Translations under genes and position numbers: made by a program
Origin: Gallibacterium genomosp. 3
GTDB lineage: Bacteria > Pseudomonadota > Gammaproteobacteria > Enterobacterales > Pasteurellaceae
NCBI RefSeq assembly: GCF_001678475.1
Contig: NZ_JTJR01000007.1
Coordinates: forward strand, 1-64,000
Length of the DNA stretch: 64,000 nt
Direction: 5' to 3'
The notes under the pieces: model-generated
What the model was told of the DNA's origin: nothing
Database searches by the model: none
The model's input: only the letters and a program-made list of their open reading frames with translations
Shown here: positions 56,728-64,000 of the stretch, piece by piece
Position numbering within the stretch: the stretch's first letter is position 1
Layout: each line of letters begins with the position of its first letter

Positions 56728-57828
56728 TTGTTGTCCATGAGAAAAATGAAAAAATTTGCTGCTGTTGCGGCGGCAATATTAGTTTTAGCAGGTTGTTCTT
56801 CATCTAATCATTCCTCATCAACGATTTCAGAACGTTCATTACACGAACAATTAGGGGCAGTCTATCAAGGACGCAGCTATATGCGGATGCCATTAACGCC
56901 AGTGGGAATGGTAGAAAATCAAAGTGCAGTGGTGAACCAAGGCGATTTTTTGACTCAACTGAGTATTATTGCCGATGTTTCTCCACGATTGAGTGCTAAT
57001 TTCCGTAGTACCTATGACAAAATTACCAGTTGGGTATTAGCAGGAGCAGATGTATCGCAGCTTAATAACTTTGGTATTGGTATTCAAAAAATGGCAGGAG
57101 AAGATGGTTTCCAAAATGTGTTGATGACAGGTTATTACTCACCGGTTATTCATGCACGTCACAGCCCACAAGGTAAATATCAGCATCCTATTTATGCAAT
57201 GCCACGTTACAAACGTTTTTCCAGAGCACAAATTTATGCTGGCGCTTTAAAAGGTAAAGGTTTAGAGCTTGCTTATAGTGATTCGATGTTAGATAACTTC
57301 TTACTCGGAGTACAGGGCAGTGGTTATATTGATTTTGGTAACAATGATCTCACCTATTTTGCTTATGCGGGACAAAATGGTTTTCCTTATACTAGTGTTG
57401 GACGACTATTGGTTGAAGATGGGGAAATTGAAAAAGAAAAAATGTCAGTACAAACGATTAAAGATTGGGCTAATCGTAATCCAAGCCATTTGCAAGGGTT
57501 ATTAGAACGTAATGCATCTTATGTTTTCTTCAAAAATGTACCTAACGGCAAAGTAAAAGGATCTGCTGGTGTGCCATTAGTGCCATTAGCTTCAGTTGCT
57601 TCTGATCGTAGTTTAATTCCATCTGGAACCGTGTTGCTAGTTGAAATGCCTGAAATTGACGATGTTGGGAATTGGAAAGGAACGCATCAATTACGCTTAA
57701 TGGTAGCATTAGATGTAGGTGGTGCAGTAAAAGGACAACATTTTGACCTTTATCAGGGGATCGGTGAACGTGCTGGTCATGTAGCAGGATTATTAAAACA
57801 TTATGGACGTGTTTGGGTATTAAATTAA
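56728..57828 (+). CDS. mltA: Membrane-bound lytic murein transglycosylase A
   Basis: Outer-membrane lipoprotein that cleaves peptidoglycan glycan strands to 1,6-anhydro ends. It has a lipobox LVLAGC (Cys23 with this start). The MltA double-psi-barrel domain includes TGYYSPVIHARHSPQG near 130, QGSGYIDFG near 190, and the C-terminal VALDVGGAVKGQHFDLYQG with the catalytic Asp. I use the TTG at 56728 because AGAGG lies 5 bases before it; the ATG at 56737 is the alternative. tcdA follows 4 bases after the stop. Confidence 0.94.
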   Translation: MLSMRKMKKFAAVAAAILVLAGCSSSNHSSSTISERSLHEQLGAVYQGRSYMRMPLTPVGMVENQSAVVNQGDFLTQLSIIADVSPRLSANFRSTYDKITSWVLAGADVSQLNNFGIGIQKMAGEDGFQNVLMTGYYSPVIHARHSPQGKYQHPIYAMPRYKRFSRAQIYAGALKGKGLELAYSDSMLDNFLLGVQGSGYIDFGNNDLTYFAYAGQNGFPYTSVGRLLVEDGEIEKEKMSVQTIKDWANRNPSHLQGLLERNASYVFFKNVPNGKVKGSAGVPLVPLASVASDRSLIPSGTVLLVEMPEIDDVGNWKGTHQLRLMVALDVGGAVKGQHFDLYQGIGERAGHVAGLLKHYGRVWVLN

Positions 57829-57832
57829 ACAT

Positions 57833-58606
57833 ATGGCACGAGTAGATAATTTTGAACAACGTTTTGGTGGGATTGGGCGTCTTTACGGTGAGGACGCCTT
57901 ACAACGCTTGCGTGAAGCCCATATTTGTGTAATTGGTATTGGTGGCGTTGGCTCTTGGGTCGTGGAAGCATTAGCGCGTTCAGGCGTGGGAAAATTAACC
58001 TTAATTGATATGGACGATATTTGTGTAACCAATGTAAATCGTCAAATTCATGCGACCACAGAGAATATTGGTGCATTAAAAACAGAGGTAATGCAGCAGC
58101 GTGTATTGTCAATTAACCCAAATGCACAAGTAGAAATTATTGATGACTTTTTAACAACAGAAAATATTGCAGAGTATCTATTACGAGGCTATGACTATGT
58201 GATCGATGCGATTGATAGCGTTAAAGTAAAAGCGGCTTTATTAGCTTTTTGTAAGCGCCATAAGATAAAAGTCATTACCACAGGCGGTGCAGGTGGACAA
58301 ACCGATCCAAGCCAAATTCAAATTAAAGATTTAAGTAAAACGATTCAAGATCCATTAGCAGCAAAAGTGCGTTATCTATTACGAAAACAGTATGGTTTTA
58401 CCGATAATCCGCTGCGTAAGTTTGGGATCGATTGTGTGTTTTCTACTCAACCTCTGATATTTCCTAAAATGAGTGGTGAATGTTCAACTTCGGCTACGAT
58501 GAATTGTAGTAATGGTTTTGGTGCTGCAACTATGGTGACTGCAACCTTTGGTTTTTTTGCTGCTGCACGTGTAGTCGAAAAATTATTACAAAAGAAAACA
58601 GGCTAA
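57833..58606 (+). CDS. tcdA: tRNA threonylcarbamoyladenosine dehydratase
   Basis: E1-like enzyme (CsdL) that cyclises t6A to ct6A at position 37 of ANN-decoding tRNAs. The 257 residues show the nucleotide-binding GIGGVGSWVVEALARSG near 36-52, DMDDICVTNVNRQ near 60 and TTGGAGGQTDPSQ near 150. In E. coli it depends on CsdA/CsdE; those genes are 34 kb away in this window. It is co-directional with mltA as in E. coli, 4 bases apart. Confidence 0.95.
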   Translation: MARVDNFEQRFGGIGRLYGEDALQRLREAHICVIGIGGVGSWVVEALARSGVGKLTLIDMDDICVTNVNRQIHATTENIGALKTEVMQQRVLSINPNAQVEIIDDFLTTENIAEYLLRGYDYVIDAIDSVKVKAALLAFCKRHKIKVITTGGAGGQTDPSQIQIKDLSKTIQDPLAAKVRYLLRKQYGFTDNPLRKFGIDCVFSTQPLIFPKMSGECSTSATMNCSNGFGAATMVTATFGFFAAARVVEKLLQKKTG

Positions 58607-58651
58607 TTTGCTATAATTTTCCGCAATTTTTTCCAGAAATTTGACCAAAAT

Positions 58652-60784
58652 ATGAATCAATTATTTGCTACCACAGCACGTGGTTTTGAAGAGTTACTAA
58701 AAACAGAATTAGAAAAATTAGGCGCAAGCCAATGTAAGATTGCACAAGGCGGTGTGCATTATCACGCAGATGATGAAACATTATATCGCACACTATTGTG
58801 GAGTCGCCTTAGTTCTCGCATTTTATACCCATTATTTAGCAGCAAAGTCTATGATGATGCAGATCTTTATACCGCCGTTGTTAATTTTGCTTGGCAACAA
58901 CATTTTTCTGCGGATGATCGTTTTGTGGTGGATTTTAGTGGAACAAACCAAGCAATCCGCCATACTCAATATGGTGCCATGCGAGTTAAAGATGGCATTG
59001 TCGATTATTTCACGCGCCATGGTCAAGCCCGTCCACAAGTTGATAAAGATTATCCAGATATCCGCCTAAATGTGTACTTGAATCGTGAAGAGTTGAATGT
59101 ATCGTTAGATCTGAGTGGTGAAGCATTACATATGCGAGGATATCGCAGTGATACAGGCGCAGCACCATTACGGGAAACATTAGCTGCTGCCATTATTATT
59201 CGCTCAGGTTGGAAATTTGGTACACCATTAGTGGATCCAATGTGTGGCTCAGGAACATTATTAATTGAAGCTGTACAAATGGAAGCAAACATTGCACCAC
59301 AATTAAATCGCTTGCATTGGGGCTTTAATCGCTGGAAAAAACATCAACAAGCAGTATGGCAAAAAGTTAAATCTGAAGCGTTAGTACAAGCAGAACAAGG
59401 CAAGCAACAATGCACAGCCCATTTCTTTGGACTGGATCGTGATCATCGTGTATTAGAGAAAGCAAAACAGAATGCAGAAAATGCTGGTGTAGGGCATTTA
59501 ATCATATTTAAAGCGGCTGATATTGCTACTTTGACCCCACCAACAACAGAAGTAGGTACTGTTGTTTGTAATCCGCCATATGGTGAACGTTTAGGGGCAA
59601 CACCGACGTTAATTGCTTTATATTCAGTATTTGGCAGACGTTTAAAACAATATTTTGCACATTGGCAAGCTTCCATTTTTAGTAGCGAATTAAGTTTATT
59701 AGATTGTTTACGCTTACGTTCTTCACGCCAATTCAAAGCTAAAAATGGACCATTAGATTGTATCCAAAAAAATTATTTGATTAGTGAACTTCCAGAAACG
59801 GCAAGACAAAATGAAGATACTGGACTTCAATTTAATGCTAATAATGCAGCGCCTGATTTTGCTAATCGTTTGAATAAAAATATTAAGAAGATTGAAAAAT
59901 GGGCGAAGCAACAAGGGATTGATGCGTATCGTTTGTATGATGCAGATTTACCTGAATATAACCTTGCTGTTGACCGTTATGCTGATCATATCGTGGTACA
60001 AGAATATGCAGCACCAAAAAATATTGATCCGCAAAAAGCACGTCAGCGTTTATTGGACGCTGTGACCTCAACACTAGCAGTAACAGGCGTTGAAAGTGAT
60101 AAGTTAGTGTTAAAAGTGCGTCAAAAACAAAAAGGAAATAATCAGTATGAAAAATTAGCCAATAAAGGCAATTACTTTTTTGTGCATGAGTATGGCGCAA
60201 AATTGTGGGTAAATCTTACAGATTATCTGGATACTGGTTTATTTTTGGATCACCGTTTAACCCGTAAAATGGTTGGAGAAATGGCAAAAGGAAAAGATTT
60301 TTTAAATCTGTTCTCTTACACAGGATCTTGTACTGTTCATGCCATTTTAGGTGGGGCAAAATCGAGTACCACAGTAGATATGTCAAATACTTATCTAAAC
60401 TGGGCAGAGCAAAATTTTATCCTCAATAATATTAAAGGAAGACAACATAAATTAATTCAGGCAGATTGCTTGCAATGGCTAGAAAACGCTAAAGGGCAAT
60501 ATGATTTAATTTTTGTTGATCCACCTACTTTTTCAAATTCTAAGCGTATGGAAAATAGTTGGGATGTACAACGCGATCATCTCTTACTATTACAGAAATT
60601 AAGTAAACTGTTACGTCGTCACGGAACGATAATTTTTTCCAATAATAAGCGTGGTTTCAAAATGGATTTAGCTGGCTTAGAACAGTTAGGTTTACAAGCT
60701 GAGAATATTTCAGCACAAACCTTACCACAGGATTTCCAGCGTAATCCTCATATACATAATTGTTGGCGAATTACCTTTAAATAA
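58652..60784 (+). CDS. rlmL: 23S rRNA bifunctional methyltransferase RlmKL
   Basis: Makes m2G2445 (RlmL half) and m7G2069 (RlmK half) in 23S rRNA. The 710 residues comprise a THUMP domain (about 45-155), a first methyltransferase with [18 protein letters not shown] near 194 and the catalytic NPPYGERLG near 309, and a second methyltransferase with [14 protein letters not shown] near 551 and [12 protein letters not shown] near 627. The fused form is typical of gammaproteobacteria. mfd follows on the same strand after 43 bases. Confidence 0.96.
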   Translation: MNQLFATTARGFEELLKTELEKLGASQCKIAQGGVHYHADDETLYRTLLWSRLSSRILYPLFSSKVYDDADLYTAVVNFAWQQHFSADDRFVVDFSGTNQAIRHTQYGAMRVKDGIVDYFTRHGQARPQVDKDYPDIRLNVYLNREELNVSLDLSGEALHMRGYRSDTGAAPLRETLAAAIIIRSGWKFGTPLVDPMCGSGTLLIEAVQMEANIAPQLNRLHWGFNRWKKHQQAVWQKVKSEALVQAEQGKQQCTAHFFGLDRDHRVLEKAKQNAENAGVGHLIIFKAADIATLTPPTTEVGTVVCNPPYGERLGATPTLIALYSVFGRRLKQYFAHWQASIFSSELSLLDCLRLRSSRQFKAKNGPLDCIQKNYLISELPETARQNEDTGLQFNANNAAPDFANRLNKNIKKIEKWAKQQGIDAYRLYDADLPEYNLAVDRYADHIVVQEYAAPKNIDPQKARQRLLDAVTSTLAVTGVESDKLVLKVRQKQKGNNQYEKLANKGNYFFVHEYGAKLWVNLTDYLDTGLFLDHRLTRKMVGEMAKGKDFLNLFSYTGSCTVHAILGGAKSSTTVDMSNTYLNWAEQNFILNNIKGRQHKLIQADCLQWLENAKGQYDLIFVDPPTFSNSKRMENSWDVQRDHLLLLQKLSKLLRRHGTIIFSNNKRGFKMDLAGLEQLGLQAENISAQTLPQDFQRNPHIHNCWRITFK

Positions 60785-60827
60785 ATAGCAAACAGCAGAG
60801 TTGTGAATACAAATATAAAGTAACGTT

Positions 60828-63800
60828 ATGAAGTTTTTTAATCTTAATCTGGCAAAAAAAGCGAACGATCATAAATATATTGGTAATGTCATTGCAGATA
60901 GTCGTGTATTAGTCATTGCCGAGGTTGCACAGCAACATCAAGGTGTTACTGTTGTCGTTACTCCAGATATGCGACAAGCGAATCATCTTGCAGAAAGTTT
61001 AAGACAATTTTCATTACCGGCAGAAATTTTCTCGGATTGGGAAACTCTGCCTTATGATACGTTTTCGCCACACCAAGAGATTATTTCTACTAGATTAAGT
61101 ACGTTATTTCATTTACAACAGACAAAACAAGGTATTTTTATTTTACCAATTAGTACCTTAATGCAACGTGTTTGTCCGCCAAGTTATTTAGCGCAAAATG
61201 TTTTTTTAATCAAAAAAGGGCAACAATGTGATCTGGAGCAGTTGCGTTTGCAACTAAATAAAGCAGGGTATCGTGCAGTTGATCAAGTGTTTGAACACGG
61301 CGAATATTCCGTACGTGGGGCATTGTTAGATCTTTTCCCGATGGGAAGTCATCTTCCTTATCGTTTAGATTTCTTTGATGATGAAATTGATTCTATTCGG
61401 ACCTTTGATGTAGATACACAACGGACGATAGCAGAAATTCAGCAAATTAATTTATTGCCAGCACATGAATTTCCGATAGATGAAAAAGGTATTGAGTTTT
61501 TCCGTACTAATTTTCGCGAAACTTTTGGTGAGATTCGCCGTGATCCAGAGCATATTTATCAGCAAATTAGTAAAGGAACGCTATTTGCTGGAATTGAATA
61601 TTGGCAGCCACTCTTTTTTGAACAAATGGCGACTTTCTTTGATTATGTACCAATCAATACGCTATTTATTACTGATGAGAAAATCCAACAATATGGCGAA
61701 ACTTTTTTCCGTGATGCACAGTTGCGCTATGAAAACCAAAAAGTTGATCCAATGCGTCCATTGCTTGCACCAGCAACTTTATGGCTACGTCCAGATAGCG
61801 TCAATCAGTATCTCAAAGATTACCCACGATTAACCTTAACGGAAGCAGTATTAGATCAACAAGCACGCAATCAAAATCTTAGCGTCAGTAAACTACCAGA
61901 ATTAACGATCAATGCGCAGCAAAAAGAACCGTTAAAAATGTTGCGTCAATTTATCGAAAATTTTGCAGAACCTATTGTTTTTTCAGTAGAAAGTGAAGGG
62001 CGACGAGAAACCTTACTTTCATTATTAAAACCATTAAAAATTAAGCCGACACCAATTCAGCAATTATCTGAAGCAAATCAGCAACGTTTTAGTTTAATGA
62101 TTGGAGCAATGGAAAGAGGCTTTATTGTTGATCAGCAGTTTGCTTTTATTTGTGAAACAGATTTTCTTGGCGAAAAGGTGCAAACTCGTCAGCGCCAGCA
62201 ACAAAAAAATGTGAATCCAGATGCGCTAATTCGTAACTTAGCAGAATTAAAAATTGGTCAACCTGTGGTGCATTTAGAGCATGGTGTTGGGCGTTATGAT
62301 GGCTTAACTACGTTAGAAACGGGCGGAATGTTAGCCGAATATTTAGTGTTGCGTTATGCAGATGATGCGAAATTGTATGTTCCTGTTTCATCATTACATT
62401 TAATTAGTCGTTATGTTGGTGGCGGAGAAGAAAATGCACCATTACATAAATTAGGCAGTGAAGCATGGGTTAAATCTCGTCAAAAAGCAGCAGAGAAAAT
62501 CCGTGATGTAGCCGCAGAATTACTGGATGTTTATGCGAAGCGAGAATCTCGACCAGGTTTTGCATTTAAGTACGATCGTGAGGAGTTTCAACAATTTGTT
62601 GCGACTTTCCCATTTGAGGAAACTTATGATCAACAAATGGCAATTAATGCGGTTATTAGCGATATGTGCCAAGCCAAACCAATGGATCGTTTAGTTTGTG
62701 GTGATGTTGGATTTGGTAAAACTGAAGTAGCAATGCGAGCTGCATTTTTAGCGGTTATGAATCAAAAGCAAGTGGCGGTATTAGTACCTACCACACTGTT
62801 AGCACAACAACATTATGATAATTTCCGTGATCGGTTTGCAAATTTGCCAGTGAATGTTGAGGTATTGTCACGTTTTAAAACAGCTAAAGAACAAAAGAAT
62901 GTTTTATCTCTTGTTAAAGAAGGAAAGATAGATATTCTTATTGGAACGCATAAGTTGTTACAGGGTGAAGTTGATTTCCATGATTTAGGTCTGTTAATTA
63001 TTGATGAAGAGCATCGATTTGGGGTAAGACAAAAAGAAAAAATTAAACAATTACGTAGTAATATTGATATTCTCACCCTTACTGCAACCCCAATTCCACG
63101 TACACTCAATATGGCGATGAATGGTATTCGTGATCTCTCGATTATTTCAACGCCACCGGCGCGCCGTTTAGTGATTAAGACTTTTGTACGCCAACACGAT
63201 GAACGCATTATTCGAGAAGCGATATTACGGGAAATCTTACGTGGTGGGCAAGTTTATTACTTACATAATGATGTGGAAACGATTCAAAATTGTGCCGAAA
63301 AATTAGCAACTTTAGTGCCAGAAGCACGTATTGGTATCGGACATGGACAAATGCGAGAACGTGAGTTGGAACGTGTAATGACCGATTTCTATCATCAACG
63401 TTTTAATGTTTTAGTGTGTACAACCATTATCGAAACCGGAATTGATATTCCAAGCGCCAATACGATTATTATTGAACGGGCCGACCACTTTGGTTTAGCA
63501 CAATTACACCAATTACGTGGTCGAGTTGGGCGTTCGCACCATCAAGCTTATGCTTATTTATTAGCTCCACCAGAAAAATTAATGACCAAAGATGCCCGTA
63601 AACGATTAGAGGCGTTAAGTAGCTTAGATAATTTAGGAGCTGGATTTGTGTTGGCGACCCACGACTTAGAAATTCGTGGTGCAGGTGAGTTATTAGGTGA
63701 TGAACAGAGCGGACAGATCGAAACTATCGGTTTTTCATTGTATATGGAGCTGTTAGAAAGTGCGATGAAAGCTCTTAAAGAAGGGAAAGAACCAACTTTA

Positions 63801-64000
63801 GATGAATTAACGCAAGCGCAGGTTGATATTGATTTGCGTATTCCAGCATTGTTGCCAGAAGAGTATCTTGGTGATGTTAATTTACGTCTTTCTTTTTATA
63901 AGCGTATTGCTGGTGCGAAAAACGAAGAAGAATTGTCTGAATTAAAAGTTGAGTTAATCGATCGTTTTGGATTATTACCACAAGCAACGAAGAATTTATT
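60828..64000 (+). CDS. mfd: Transcription-repair coupling factor Mfd (3' end outside window)
   Basis: Superfamily 2 translocase that displaces RNA polymerase stalled at lesions and recruits UvrA. The frame is open from the ATG at 60828 to the window end, 1057 codons of an expected 1150 or so. The UvrB-like N-terminal part (DWETLPYDTFSPHQEIISTRLSTL) is followed by the polymerase-interacting segment (IGQPVVHLEHGVGRYDG). The helicase has Walker A GDVGFGKT (625-632), a DEEH box and TATPIPRTL. The TRG motif region and RVGRSHHQAYAYLL follow. The last part of the UvrA-masking C-terminal domain is missing. Confidence 0.97.
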   Translation, partial: MKFFNLNLAKKANDHKYIGNVIADSRVLVIAEVAQQHQGVTVVVTPDMRQANHLAESLRQFSLPAEIFSDWETLPYDTFSPHQEIISTRLSTLFHLQQTKQGIFILPISTLMQRVCPPSYLAQNVFLIKKGQQCDLEQLRLQLNKAGYRAVDQVFEHGEYSVRGALLDLFPMGSHLPYRLDFFDDEIDSIRTFDVDTQRTIAEIQQINLLPAHEFPIDEKGIEFFRTNFRETFGEIRRDPEHIYQQISKGTLFAGIEYWQPLFFEQMATFFDYVPINTLFITDEKIQQYGETFFRDAQLRYENQKVDPMRPLLAPATLWLRPDSVNQYLKDYPRLTLTEAVLDQQARNQNLSVSKLPELTINAQQKEPLKMLRQFIENFAEPIVFSVESEGRRETLLSLLKPLKIKPTPIQQLSEANQQRFSLMIGAMERGFIVDQQFAFICETDFLGEKVQTRQRQQQKNVNPDALIRNLAELKIGQPVVHLEHGVGRYDGLTTLETGGMLAEYLVLRYADDAKLYVPVSSLHLISRYVGGGEENAPLHKLGSEAWVKSRQKAAEKIRDVAAELLDVYAKRESRPGFAFKYDREEFQQFVATFPFEETYDQQMAINAVISDMCQAKPMDRLVCGDVGFGKTEVAMRAAFLAVMNQKQVAVLVPTTLLAQQHYDNFRDRFANLPVNVEVLSRFKTAKEQKNVLSLVKEGKIDILIGTHKLLQGEVDFHDLGLLIIDEEHRFGVRQKEKIKQLRSNIDILTLTATPIPRTLNMAMNGIRDLSIISTPPARRLVIKTFVRQHDERIIREAILREILRGGQVYYLHNDVETIQNCAEKLATLVPEARIGIGHGQMRERELERVMTDFYHQRFNVLVCTTIIETGIDIPSANTIIIERADHFGLAQLHQLRGRVGRSHHQAYAYLLAPPEKLMTKDARKRLEALSSLDNLGAGFVLATHDLEIRGAGELLGDEQSGQIETIGFSLYMELLESAMKALKEGKEPTLDELTQAQVDIDLRIPALLPEEYLGDVNLRLSFYKRIAGAKNEEELSELKVELIDRFGLLPQATKNL

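Overview
The window is a 64 kb stretch of chromosome from a low-GC gammaproteobacterium. Gene content, protein sizes and gene order point to the family Pasteurellaceae: lipoprotein e(P4) acid phosphatase, a SirB1-type gene between prmC and kdsA, lolCDE followed by aroG, hslVU, potABC next to pepT, an Excalibur-tailed nuclease beside cidA/lrgB, and lpoA-yraN-diaA-dolP. I cannot name the genus. By eye I find no perfect copy of either classical Pasteurellaceae DNA-uptake core (AAGTGCGGT or ACAAGCGGT), which is unusual for the family. There is no prophage, CRISPR array, rRNA operon or intact insertion sequence. The window is mostly housekeeping DNA with two small accessory spots.

Layout. 0-5.6 kb: an EamA/DMT transporter, folC, then the leftward lolB-ispE-prs unit and grpE. 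5.7-9.7 kb: nadK, the SOS-controlled recN, and a tyrosine permease with a TyrR-like box. 10-19.2 kb: prfA-prmC-sirB1-kdsA, a 2-hydroxyacid dehydrogenase, the lipoprotein-sorting exporter lolCDE, and aroG with a TrpR-like operator on its promoter. 19.3-25.8 kb: hslVU behind a textbook sigma-32 promoter, a b562-type cytochrome, csdA-csdE, a secreted nuclease divergent from cidA/lrgB with a CRP-like site between them, and an ElaA-type acetyltransferase. 25.8-37.4 kb: cardiolipin synthase, a CynX-type MFS carrier, the polyamine importer potABC with potD set apart, pepT with an FNR-like site, sohB, a short yoaH gene, elyC and matP. 37.4-42.3 kb: leftward ettA, then ribH-nusB-thiL-pgpA and a LysE exporter.

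42.5-46.9 kb is the first accessory spot. It holds an ATP-grasp ligase coupled to an alpha/beta-hydrolase, a frameshifted AEC-family carrier, a small membrane protein and a second, unrelated-looking alpha/beta-hydrolase. This looks like an uncharacterised small-molecule ligation/hydrolysis cassette and is my best candidate for undescribed biology. A palindromic repeat sits inside it; a longer, inverted relative carrying an array of mini-hairpins lies at 55.4-55.6 kb, the second accessory spot, beside a CDF metal transporter that lacks the usual C-terminal domain.

46.9-64 kb: rsmI, lpoA-yraN-diaA-dolP, the e(P4) phosphatase, a lemA-TPM-TPM operon, grxD, a histidine phosphatase, the CDF transporter, initiator tRNA-fMet, mltA-tcdA, rlmKL and the first 1057 codons of mfd, which runs off the window end.

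Envelope maintenance is the recurring theme: LolB, LolCDE, LpoA, MltA, DolP, ElyC, cardiolipin synthase and PgpA. Several operons carry recognisable operators (LexA, TyrR, TrpR, CRP, FNR and sigma-32 type), so the regulatory wiring can be read from the DNA. All regulatory calls are motif matches, not demonstrated sites.
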